A program made the position numbers and the translations under genes. This document shows, piece by piece, positions 51,122-58,833 of a stretch of 64,000 nucleotides of DNA (the first letter of the stretch is position 1; every line of letters begins with the position of its first letter). The DNA is taken from assembly GCA_023413135.1 (NCBI GenBank), contig JAEZQK010000063.1, positions 61,891 through 125,890 of the forward strand, written 5' to 3'. The notes under the pieces were generated by a model. It was not told the DNA's origin and made no database searches. It saw only the letters and a list, made by a program, of their open reading frames with translations. This DNA comes from Bacillota bacterium (GTDB lineage Bacteria; Bacillota; Clostridia; Christensenellales; Aristaeellaceae).

Positions 51122-53014
51122 TTACTTAGCGGCGAATGCGGCATACTCCTCAGTGGTGTAGATATCGGAGTTGGTTTCCCAGTTTACATAGCGGGTGTTC
51201 TGGATGCCGTAAGCGCTGTTGATCTTGGAGTAGTCATTGACGCAGGTCAGCTGCCAGAAAACCTCATAGTGGGTGGGGAGGGAGAACACATGGCTTACGA
51301 AATAGGCCTCGGCCTTCGCGAAAGCTGCATAGCGCGCATCCAGATCATCGGTGATGGCTTTGGCTTCGTTCGTCAGCCGGGTAAACTCTTTGTAGGAGGC
51401 GATCAATTTCTCGTCGGTGGCATTGTTGATCTTGGAGATGACTTGAGAATAGTAAGCGTTGTCTTCGCCGTAGGTCTCCTGACCGAGGAAGTTGATGGGA
51501 TCGCCGAAGTCAGCACCCCAGCCGTTGATGTAGAAGGAAGCGAGCTGCGGATTACGAACTTCCTGCGTCTGAGAAGACACATAGGTCTTGGTGTTCAGCT
51601 TTACATAGTCGTCGCCCAGGCAGTCAGAGAAAATCTGAGTAAGGACGTCGGCGGTGTCTTTTTGTGTCTGGTTGTTGCCGGCGATGTAGTAATCGACAAC
51701 GACCGGGAAGGTCACGCCCAGCGCGGTCAATTCCTCGATAGCCTGCTTTTTGTAAGCGGCGGCCTTTTCCTTATCCAAGCGGTTGAAGGATTCTGCCGAG
51801 TACTGGAGGCCAAGCTCATCGAGGACCAGCTGCGTGTAATCCACGCCGGCAGAATTCACGGCTACCTTGTTGGCGGTGTAGACGTAGTTCTGGCAGGACT
51901 GGGGATTGATGGCGTTGAAGCGGGCCAGGAAGGGGGTCAATTCCAGACCATAGTACCAGCTCAGGCGGAAGGCATCGTTGGCAATGGCGGTGTTCCAGTT
52001 GACATCGGCTTCACCAGCCTCGGTCTTCTTGTCATAGGAAAAGTGGAACTGCCAGGAGTACTTGGTGGGCAGGGCCTCAGCCAAATTCTTGTGGAATTCG
52101 TTGGACTCGCTGCCAGCGATGGTGGAAGTGGTGGACTGGGACAAGTTCACATGGTCCAGTTCACCGGTTTGGAACAGGGAGTACGCAACGTCGATGGAGT
52201 CAACCATCTTGATGGTGACGGTGTTGAAGGTCTTGTTGTTGGCCTTGTTGTAGTAATTGGGGTTGGCGGTCAAAACCTTCTCGTTCTGGTGGATGTAGGA
52301 GGTAATGGTATAGGGGCCGGAATACCACAGGTTTTCCCAGGTCACGGCGCGATAGCCTTCCACGCCAAGTTCCTCCAGCAGCTTGCCGGACAGGGGATAC
52401 AGGCAGTTGTAGGTGGTCAGGGTGGGGAAATAGCTCAGCTTATCCACGCACTTGAAGACCAGCGTCTTGTCATCGGGAGCGGAAACGCCGACCATCTCCT
52501 TGAACTTGTCAAGGTTCAGTGCCTGGGCAGCGGCAATACCGTTTTGCTCGGCAAGAAGCTTGGTGTACTCATAGTACTCACCGGCGCCGGTGATCATCTC
52601 AATGGGCATGGAGGTGTTGGCGGAATCGTTCTTGGCGAAGTTCAGAACCCACTCAAGACCCCACAGCCAGTCTTCGGCCACGACATCGGCCTTGACGTTG
52701 CCGTCCTTGTCGACCCAGGTCATGCCGTCGTTCAGGACAAAGGTCCAGGTCTGGCCGCCATCCTCGGAGTCCCAATCCTTGGCAGCGCTGGCAACCAGTG
52801 CGCCTTTAGGATCGTTGGTCAGCAGGCCGTCGATGCAGTTGCTCAACACGTTCAGGTCAACAGCCATTTGAGAGTAGTGAATGTTGAAAGACTCCATTTC
52901 ACGGTTGGCCGTCTCGTAGGTGCGTAAGTCGGTGATTTCATCCGCGCTGGCGGTCACCACGGCGATGCTCAGCAACATGCATAGAGCGAGGACGAGGGAA
53001 AAAACCTTCTTCAT
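51122..53014 (-). CDS. oligopeptide-type solute-binding protein (second importer)
   Basis: A 630-residue family 5 binding protein, longer than typical OppA (about 540). The signal peptide is MKKVFSLVLALCMLLSIAVV with a probable cut after TASA. CMLL is not a lipobox. Elements such as ALVASAAKDWDSEDGGQTW, YFPTLTTYNCLYPLSG and LWYSGPYTITSYI fit the family. AGGAGG precedes the ATG. A promoter and hairpin leader lie within 110 bases upstream. The ligand is probably a peptide but is not certain. Confidence 0.9.
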   Translation of the reverse strand: MKKVFSLVLALCMLLSIAVVTASADEITDLRTYETANREMESFNIHYSQMAVDLNVLSNCIDGLLTNDPKGALVASAAKDWDSEDGGQTWTFVLNDGMTWVDKDGNVKADVVAEDWLWGLEWVLNFAKNDSANTSMPIEMITGAGEYYEYTKLLAEQNGIAAAQALNLDKFKEMVGVSAPDDKTLVFKCVDKLSYFPTLTTYNCLYPLSGKLLEELGVEGYRAVTWENLWYSGPYTITSYIHQNEKVLTANPNYYNKANNKTFNTVTIKMVDSIDVAYSLFQTGELDHVNLSQSTTSTIAGSESNEFHKNLAEALPTKYSWQFHFSYDKKTEAGEADVNWNTAIANDAFRLSWYYGLELTPFLARFNAINPQSCQNYVYTANKVAVNSAGVDYTQLVLDELGLQYSAESFNRLDKEKAAAYKKQAIEELTALGVTFPVVVDYYIAGNNQTQKDTADVLTQIFSDCLGDDYVKLNTKTYVSSQTQEVRNPQLASFYINGWGADFGDPINFLGQETYGEDNAYYSQVISKINNATDEKLIASYKEFTRLTNEAKAITDDLDARYAAFAKAEAYFVSHVFSLPTHYEVFWQLTCVNDYSKINSAYGIQNTRYVNWETNSDIYTTEEYAAFAAK

Positions 53015-53043
53015 GTGTCTTCCTCCTTATTGTGTCCACGGGT

Positions 53044-53083
53044 AAAAAAATGGTGCCAATCTTGCCGGCGGCACCATTACCCC
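53044..53083 (-). promoter_or_regulatory. leader hairpin with U-tract before the second binding-protein gene
   Basis: On the minus strand AATGGTGCC (53078-53070) pairs with GGCACCATT (53057-53049) and is followed by TTTTT. The outer GGGTA and TACCC can also pair, enclosing the U-run as a bulge. It lies just after the predicted transcription start and 35 bases before the start codon. This could be an attenuator or a stabilising 5' hairpin. I do not recognise a known riboswitch class. Confidence 0.55.
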
Positions 53084-53094
53084 TCTTAAAATGA

Positions 53095-53124
53095 ATAGTA
53101 ACATATTAGCATTCATGGTGTCAA
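53095..53124 (-). promoter_or_regulatory. sigma-A promoter of the second importer operon
   Basis: On the minus strand TTGACA (53124-53119) is followed after 18 bases by TACTAT (53100-53095). The -35 is a perfect consensus match. Transcription would begin near 53088, leaving a leader of about 70-75 bases. Confidence 0.65.
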
Positions 53125-53246
53125 TAAAAATTCCATCAGGATAATACAAAAATGCAAATTGCCAGGTACAAATCAGTTTTACTAGTCAAATTTGCGGTTT
53201 TTCTCCGGCGGTTTCTTCATTTTCTGGATACTGCGCCTGGCATGGA

Positions 53247-53275
53247 TTGATGCATATGCCGAATGGATGTATAAT
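53247..53275 (+). promoter_or_regulatory. sigma-A promoter of the small membrane-protein gene
   Basis: TTGATG (53247-53252), a 17-base spacer and a perfect TATAAT (53270-53275). The distance to ATG 53307 implies a leader of about 25 bases. Confidence 0.7.
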
Positions 53276-53306
53276 AACTTCAATCTACCATGAAAGGATG
53301 CGGCGA

Positions 53307-53717
53307 ATGAAGAAACCGCTCAGGAAGTTCTGCCGGAAGCACATGATCCGCCCAATCTTCCATATGGCCTTTGTCCGGGCGGTTCTCGGCCTGACGGCGG
53401 CACTTTTATGGAATCAGTTCGTCAACATAAAGTCAGCGCTGCCCATGCGGACCTTTGCCTTCCTGTTTCTGGGCGTATTCTTCCTTGTGATGGTCTGGAT
53501 GGCCTATCTGCGTCTGGACGGCATCAAGATGCCCACTATAGACCGGCGTCTCTTCGAGTGGAAACGAAAGCCCAAGCGTACCTACGGCGATATGATTGAT
53601 TACGTAGACGAGGCCGCGGTCAGCTTTGATGAGATGGAAGAGGATGAGAGGGACTTCTGCCGCCTGGCAGCGGATCTTGTGTGCGGCGTCGTGTTCCTTG
53701 TGCTGTCGATCCTGTAA
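53307..53717 (+). CDS. hypothetical membrane protein, 136 residues
   Basis: Started at ATG 53307, with AAAGGA nine bases upstream and a strong promoter before it. The N-terminus is very basic (KKPLRKFCRKHM). Hydrophobic segments lie near residues 20-36, 45-64 and 118-135. An acidic stretch (DEMEEDERD) precedes the last helix. Small proteins of this layout occur in Clostridia without known function. Neither neighbouring operon seems to include it. Confidence 0.6.
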   Translation: MKKPLRKFCRKHMIRPIFHMAFVRAVLGLTAALLWNQFVNIKSALPMRTFAFLFLGVFFLVMVWMAYLRLDGIKMPTIDRRLFEWKRKPKRTYGDMIDYVDEAAVSFDEMEEDERDFCRLAADLVCGVVFLVLSIL

Positions 53718-53794
53718 ATGTTTTCAGGGACATTCAATATAAAAGAGCTCATGTTCTGGCGACGTGGAGCATAATTGCATAGGCGTAAAAATAC

Positions 53795-53829
53795 TTTCAT
53801 TTCAGGCAAGCGTTGTTTCATTTCAGGCA
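53795..53829 (+). promoter_or_regulatory. two 14-bp direct repeats, candidate YesN/AraC operator
   Basis: TTTCATTTCAGGCA occurs at 53795-53808 and again, identical, at 53816-53829. The period is 21 bp, that is two helical turns, as expected for an AraC-type activator. A TATAGT (53853-53858) follows in the -10 position, so the second repeat would abut the -35 region. The YesN-like regulator at 60626 is the obvious candidate to bind it. Confidence 0.65.
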
Positions 53830-53899
53830 TTTATCTCATCCATTATTTGTGTTATAGTAATAAAAACCAGTTGGATAGGCGACTAAAAGCGAGGGCTGC

Positions 53900-55402
53900 A
53901 TGGACGACATCATCCTTCATGTACGCGACATAACCAAAATCTTTCCGGGTGTGAAGGCGCTGGACAGCGTCCGCTTTGAGTTGCGCCGGGGTGAGATCCA
54001 TGCGCTGATGGGAGAAAACGGCGCGGGCAAATCGACGTTTATCAAGGTGCTGACCGGCGTGCTTAAGCCCGACGGCGGCGAGATCCTGCTTAATGGCCAG
54101 CGGGTGGTGATGTCCAGCCCCCTGGTCGCGCAAAAGCATGGGATCGCAGCGATCTATCAGCACCTGGCGGCCTATCCCCACCTGACCGTTGCTGAAAATA
54201 TATTCATGGGCCATGAGCAGTTGACCGGCCCATACAAGCGGATCAACTGGAAAAAGACTAACGCCATGGCGCGGGAGCTGCTCGCTTCCCTAGGATCAGA
54301 CATCAGCCCTACAGAGCTCATGGGCGTTTTGTCCATAGCGCAGCAGCAGCTTGTAGAGATCGCCAAAGCGCTGTCCCAAAATGCCCGGGTGCTGATCATG
54401 GATGAGCCCACCGCCGCCCTTTCCCGGCGGGAGAGCGAGGAATTGTACGGAATCGTTCGCCGGCTGCGGGACAAAGGCACGTCGGTGATCCTGATCTCCC
54501 ATAGGTTCGAGGATACGTATAAGCTGGCCGACCGTGTGACGGTGTTCCGCGACGCCAAATACATCGGCACCTGGCCCGTGAAGGAGATCACCAGCGAGAT
54601 GCTCGTCAGGCACATGGTGGGCCGCTCCATCGACCAATTTTTTCCCCACAAGGATGCACCGGTGGGCGGAGAGGTTTTGCGGGTTATGAATCTTTCACGC
54701 ACCGGCTACTTCGCCGATGTGAGCTTCACGCTGCACGCAGGCGAGATATTGAGCCTTACCGGGCTGGTGGGCGCCGGCCGCACAGAGGTGATCGAGGCGC
54801 TGCTGGGCATCACGCATGTAAGCGCAGGAAAAATCTTTGTGAACGGGGCGCAAGTGCAAATACACAGTCCCAGCAGCGCCTTGGGGCTGGGCATAGGCCT
54901 TCTGCCGGAGGACAGGCAGAAGCAGGGGCTGTTGCTGCCCTGGTCCATCGGCCGCAACATTACACTGCCGTCCCTGTGCCGCTTCGCTAAAGGGCGGCTG
55001 CTTGCTTCCGCCGCCGAGCATAAAGAGGCCGACCGGCTCAAGCGGCTTACGGACATACGTGCCACATCCATCCACGACACCGCCGCCTCGCTGTCGGGCG
55101 GCAATCAGCAAAAGCTGGTGGTGAGCAAGCTTCTGTGCTGCCAGACAAAGATCCTGATTATGGATGAACCCACCAAGGGGGTCGACGTAGGCAGCAAGGC
55201 CCAAATATACGGGATCATGTGCGATCTTGCGGCGCAGGGCTTTGGCATACTGATGGTGTCGTCGGAGCTGCCGGAAGTCATCAACATGTCCGACAATATC
55301 ATCGTCATGCGTCAGGGGCGCATATCGGCCAGGCTTTCCCGGGGGGAAGCCACCCAGGAAGCCGTGCTGACCGCCGCCCTCCCCGCAAGCCGGGGGGCGT
55401 GA
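53900..55402 (+). CDS. sugar ABC transporter ATPase, RbsA/RhaT-type double domain
   Basis: A 500-residue ATPase of the CUT2 class with two ATPase halves, as in RbsA, XylG and MglA. Half one has Walker A GENGAGKSTFIK, a signature around LSIAQQQLVEIAKAL and Walker B LIMDEPTAALS. In half two the Walker A is degenerate (GLVGAGRTEVIEALLG), normal for this family, with signature LSGGNQQKLVVSK and LIMDEPTKGVD. It energises the two permeases encoded directly downstream. The direct repeats at 53795-53829 lie just before its promoter. Confidence 0.92.
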   Translation: MDDIILHVRDITKIFPGVKALDSVRFELRRGEIHALMGENGAGKSTFIKVLTGVLKPDGGEILLNGQRVVMSSPLVAQKHGIAAIYQHLAAYPHLTVAENIFMGHEQLTGPYKRINWKKTNAMARELLASLGSDISPTELMGVLSIAQQQLVEIAKALSQNARVLIMDEPTAALSRRESEELYGIVRRLRDKGTSVILISHRFEDTYKLADRVTVFRDAKYIGTWPVKEITSEMLVRHMVGRSIDQFFPHKDAPVGGEVLRVMNLSRTGYFADVSFTLHAGEILSLTGLVGAGRTEVIEALLGITHVSAGKIFVNGAQVQIHSPSSALGLGIGLLPEDRQKQGLLLPWSIGRNITLPSLCRFAKGRLLASAAEHKEADRLKRLTDIRATSIHDTAASLSGGNQQKLVVSKLLCCQTKILIMDEPTKGVDVGSKAQIYGIMCDLAAQGFGILMVSSELPEVINMSDNIIVMRQGRISARLSRGEATQEAVLTAALPASRGA

Positions 55403-55419
55403 AGGAAGGAGCGCTCAAA

Positions 55420-56460
55420 ATGCCAAAAGGGACAACGCGGCCCGGGCCGTTCGCGCTGCTGAACAGGTACCGTGAAATCGGATTGCTGATGATCGTCCTC
55501 CTGCTGGTCGCCCTGGTGGGCCTGCGCAATCCCTCCTTCGCAACGCCCGCAAACCTCCTGTTCATCCTGGAGGACACCGCCATCTTGGCCATACTGGCTG
55601 CGGGCATGCTGTGCGTGCTGCTGGTGGGCTCCATCGACATCTCGATCTCAGCCATCATGGCGGTCTCCGCAATGACGGTGGGCATCATCATGCGCGGTCA
55701 GCTGACAAGCGCCGCGGCTGACGTGCGCCAGAGCCTGCCTTTGGCACTTTTGCTGCTGATCGGCGTGGGTACGGGCTCCGCCATCGGGCTTATAAACGGC
55801 GCCATCATCGCCTACGGCAGGGTGCTGCCCATTGTGACGACGCTGGGCATGCAGTATCTTCTCTATGGGCTGAACCATATTCTAAGCGGTGGCTCGGCAA
55901 TCTACCGCAAGGACATGTCAGATGCGTTTTTTCAGTTCACCAGGGCAGAGCCGCTGGGTGTGGACAGCAAGATATGGATCATGCTGGCGGTATATGCGGT
56001 GCTTATGCTGTTTGTCACCTATTTCAGGCATGGGCGGCACATGTACGCGGTGGGCTCCAATAGGGAAGCGGCAGCCATGCGCGGCATACCGGTGAAGCGC
56101 ACCATTGTGATGGCGCACGTGATCATGGGCGCCCTGGCCGGGCTGGCCGGGCTGCTATATGCCTCGAGGGATACCAAGATCACCCAGGATATGGCCAACG
56201 GATATGAGATGTACGTCATCGCCGCCTGCGTGATTGGCGGCGTAGCGGTCACGGGCGGGTCGGGCAAGGTGTTGGGTGTGCTGCTGGGCGCGCTGACCAT
56301 CGGCGTGATCAACAACGGCCTGACCATGATGCGCCTGACCGGCAGCTCGGAGTTCTGGAAAAAAGCCATTCAGGGCGCTTTGATATTGGGCGCGATCATC
56401 TCCAACGTGATCCTGCAGCGCGTGACGCAGCGCAGAAACCTCCTGAGGAGGAACATATAA
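55420..56460 (+). CDS. sugar ABC transporter permease 1, RbsC class
   Basis: A 346-residue CUT2 permease from ATG 55420, with GGAAGGAG eight bases upstream; an in-frame GTG at 55399 overlaps the ATPase stop. Hydrophobic helices begin at LLMIVLLLVALVGL. Family motifs are GSIDISISAIMAVSAM, YGRVLPIVTTLGMQYLLYGL, YAVGSNREAAAMRGIPV and IGGVAVTGGSGKVLGVLLGAL. It starts 17 bases after the ATPase stop. Rhamnose- and AI-2-type importers also use two different permeases, as here. Confidence 0.9.
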   Translation: MPKGTTRPGPFALLNRYREIGLLMIVLLLVALVGLRNPSFATPANLLFILEDTAILAILAAGMLCVLLVGSIDISISAIMAVSAMTVGIIMRGQLTSAAADVRQSLPLALLLLIGVGTGSAIGLINGAIIAYGRVLPIVTTLGMQYLLYGLNHILSGGSAIYRKDMSDAFFQFTRAEPLGVDSKIWIMLAVYAVLMLFVTYFRHGRHMYAVGSNREAAAMRGIPVKRTIVMAHVIMGALAGLAGLLYASRDTKITQDMANGYEMYVIAACVIGGVAVTGGSGKVLGVLLGALTIGVINNGLTMMRLTGSSEFWKKAIQGALILGAIISNVILQRVTQRRNLLRRNI

Positions 56461-56461
56461 G

Positions 56462-57514
56462 ATGAAAAACGCCAAGCTTTTCATGCGCTGGCTTTTGCGC
56501 TGGGAACTCCTGCTGGTGGTTTTGATCGCGGCGACGCACCTGTTTTTCTCCAGCGCTATCCCCGGCAGCTATACATTTTTAAAGCTTATCGGCCAGACAC
56601 GGGTGTACATGGTGGATGTGGGTTTTATGGCGCTGGGCGTGATGCTGGTGCTGATCCTGGGGGATATCGACATATCGGTGGCCTCCACTGCAGCACTTGG
56701 CTGTACGGTGATGGCCGTGTTATACCGCGAGGGCCAGGGCGTGCCGTTTGCGGCAGCGCTGGCGGCAGGCATCATAACCGGTGCGCTGTGCGGCGCTGTA
56801 AACGGGCTTCTGATTACCAGGTTCAAGGAGCTCTTTCCCATGATCATCACGCTGTCCACATCCACGCTCTACCGGGGCATAGCCTATATCATATTGAAAG
56901 ACCAGTCGGCGGGCGGCTTTCCCGCATGGTATAAAACCGACCTGGGCTATGGCTCGGTTACGCTTGCGGGACTCGAGGTGCCGGTCATGCTTTTGTGCTT
57001 TCTTATAGTGATACCGGTGTTTTACGTGTGGCTGCACCGCACGCCCTCCGGGCGGCGGATATTCGCTACCGGCACCAACATCACGGCCGCGCATTATTCC
57101 GGCCTGCGCACAGACCTGATCAAGTTCACGGTATTCACGCTGTGCGGCATCCTGGCGGCCGTGGGCGGGCTGTTCCTGTCGGCGCGGACCGGCTCGGTCA
57201 AGTATACCATCGGCACAGGGTTTGAGATGCAAGCCATTGCCATCGCGGTGCTGGGCGGCGCGTCCACGTCCGGTGGCAAGGGTAGCGTGCTGGGCGTGCT
57301 GCTGGCACTTGTGCTGATGACGAGCCTGAAAAACGGGTTGATGCTCTTGTACAACGACGCCTTTATACTCAATCTGGCCATCGGCGTGCTGCTGATCCTG
57401 ATCGTGCTTGTACCCAATGTGGTTGGTTTGGTGCAAAAGCACAGCAATGTACGCAGGCAGCGCGTCGCCATAACATCCGATTTCGACAGGGCTCAGGGAA
57501 CTTCCGTTTCTTAA
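56462..57514 (+). CDS. sugar ABC transporter permease 2, RbsC class
   Basis: A 350-residue CUT2 permease starting one base after the previous stop. Motifs include LGDIDISVASTAALGC, KELFPMIITLSTSTLYRGI, FATGTNITAAHYSGLRTD and LGGASTSGGKGSVLGVLLAL. It pairs with permease 1 as a heterodimer, as in RhaP/RhaQ and LsrC/LsrD. The length is normal. The binding-protein gene follows after 125 bases. Confidence 0.9.
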   Translation: MKNAKLFMRWLLRWELLLVVLIAATHLFFSSAIPGSYTFLKLIGQTRVYMVDVGFMALGVMLVLILGDIDISVASTAALGCTVMAVLYREGQGVPFAAALAAGIITGALCGAVNGLLITRFKELFPMIITLSTSTLYRGIAYIILKDQSAGGFPAWYKTDLGYGSVTLAGLEVPVMLLCFLIVIPVFYVWLHRTPSGRRIFATGTNITAAHYSGLRTDLIKFTVFTLCGILAAVGGLFLSARTGSVKYTIGTGFEMQAIAIAVLGGASTSGGKGSVLGVLLALVLMTSLKNGLMLLYNDAFILNLAIGVLLILIVLVPNVVGLVQKHSNVRRQRVAITSDFDRAQGTSVS

Positions 57515-57639
57515 GGACACGGCTTGCGGCCGCTTTTTTCCTCCGCCGGCTCCGCGAGAGGAGACAGGCGTTCCGCAGTCCGCTGGAATCTACCCACCAG
57601 TTCCTGGCCCTGTTGAGCAACGATAAAGGAGGTATTACC

Positions 57640-58644
57640 ATGCGTAAAATCCTGTCCCTGGTGCTGGCCGTCCTGCTCGTGCTGGGCATCGTGCCCGCTC
57701 TCTCCGAAGAAGCCGTCAAAATTGGCGTGGTGTACAAGCAGACCGGCAACCCGTTCTTTGAGGCGGCTGTGAGGGGCTTCGAGGAGGCCGCCGCCGAGCT
57801 TGGCTTCACCTTCATCCACAACGGCCCGGCCGACTCGTCCAACGAAGGACAGATCCAAATCATCGAAGGCTATATCCAGCAGGAGGTCGATGCCATCGCC
57901 GTGTCGGCCAATGACGCGGCCGGGCTGGTGAGCGTTCTGCAAACGGCCAGGGAAAAGGGCATCAAGGTGGTCTCGTGGGACTCCAAGGTCAATGCTGAAG
58001 GCCGCGATCTGAACATTGATCCCTCCAATGCCGAAAATATCGGCAAGGTGCAGGTGCAGGAGATCGCCAAGCAGATCGGCAATGAAGGCCAAATCGCGAT
58101 CCTGTCCGCAGGCGCCACAATGGACAACCAGAACACCTGGATCTCCTACATGAAAAAGGAGCTTGAGAAGGAAGAGTACGCAAAAATCGAGCTGGTCACC
58201 ACCGTGTATGGCGACGACCTGACCGACAAGTCGTACCAGGAAATGCAGGGCCTGATCAACTCCTATCCCAACCTCAAAGGCGTCATCTCGCCCACCACGG
58301 TAGGCATCGCCGCGGCGGCGGTGTGCATTGCCGACAATAACCTCACCGGCAAGATCAAGCTGACCGGCCTGGGGCTGCCCTCCGAAATGGCCGAATACAT
58401 CACCGCCGGCGTGTGCGAGGGCATGTACCTGTGGAACCCCATCGATCTTGGCTACTGTGCCGCCTATGCAACGGTGGCGGTGGTCAAGGGTGATTTGAAT
58501 GGCGCGGTAGGCGAGAAGTTTGCGGCCGGCCGGCTGGGCGAGCAGGAAATCTACGACGCGGGCGACGGCGGCACGTTCACCATCGTGGGCGATCCGTTCC
58601 ACTTCACAAAGGAAAACATCGAAGACTGGAAGAATGTCTATTGA
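57640..58644 (+). CDS. rhamnose-type (RhaS-like) sugar-binding protein of the importer
   Basis: A 334-residue periplasmic-binding-protein-family type 1 protein. ATG 57640 has AAAGGAGG seven bases upstream. The signal peptide is MRKILSLVLAVLLVLGIVPA, cleaved near ALS. RhaS-like features are KQTGNPFFEAAVRGFEEAA, DAIAVSANDAAGL, SWDSKVNAEGRD, TGLGLPSEMAEYI and YLWNPIDLGY. It delivers the sugar to the two RbsC-class permeases. Rhamnose, autoinducer-2 or another deoxy- or pentose sugar are candidates. A partial terminator follows. Confidence 0.88.
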   Translation: MRKILSLVLAVLLVLGIVPALSEEAVKIGVVYKQTGNPFFEAAVRGFEEAAAELGFTFIHNGPADSSNEGQIQIIEGYIQQEVDAIAVSANDAAGLVSVLQTAREKGIKVVSWDSKVNAEGRDLNIDPSNAENIGKVQVQEIAKQIGNEGQIAILSAGATMDNQNTWISYMKKELEKEEYAKIELVTTVYGDDLTDKSYQEMQGLINSYPNLKGVISPTTVGIAAAAVCIADNNLTGKIKLTGLGLPSEMAEYITAGVCEGMYLWNPIDLGYCAAYATVAVVKGDLNGAVGEKFAAGRLGEQEIYDAGDGGTFTIVGDPFHFTKENIEDWKNVY

Positions 58645-58755
58645 TGAGAGATGGAAAGGCGCCAACATGGGATGATGTCCGTGGGATAAGGAGCCGGGCG
58701 GACGGATTCGGGCCTTCATCCAAAACGACGAAAGATTGCAATCACAGACAAAAAT

Positions 58756-58801
58756 GCAAAACGGCCGCACATCCCCGGCTGTTTTGCGTTTCGTTCTTTT
58801 T
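58756..58801 (+). terminator. terminator after the sugar-binding-protein gene
   Basis: GCAAAACGGCCG (58756-58767) pairs with CGGCTGTTTTGC (58776-58787), with one G-U pair, around an eight-base loop. The U-rich tail GTTTCGTTCTTTTT follows. Some readthrough into the kinase gene is likely because no other clear promoter was found for it. Confidence 0.8.
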
Positions 58802-58833
58802 AGATCACGATACGGAAGGGGCCGGTCAGCGCC

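Noticed and set aside
51065..52927. A 620-codon open frame on the plus strand opposite the second binding-protein gene.
   Set aside because: It is Gly/Val-rich without domain features. The minus strand encodes a complete family 5 binding protein with signal peptide and ribosome-binding site.
57511..58770. A 419-codon minus-strand frame opposite the RhaS-like binding-protein gene.
   Set aside because: There are no family features. The plus-strand gene has a signal peptide, a ribosome-binding site and operon position.
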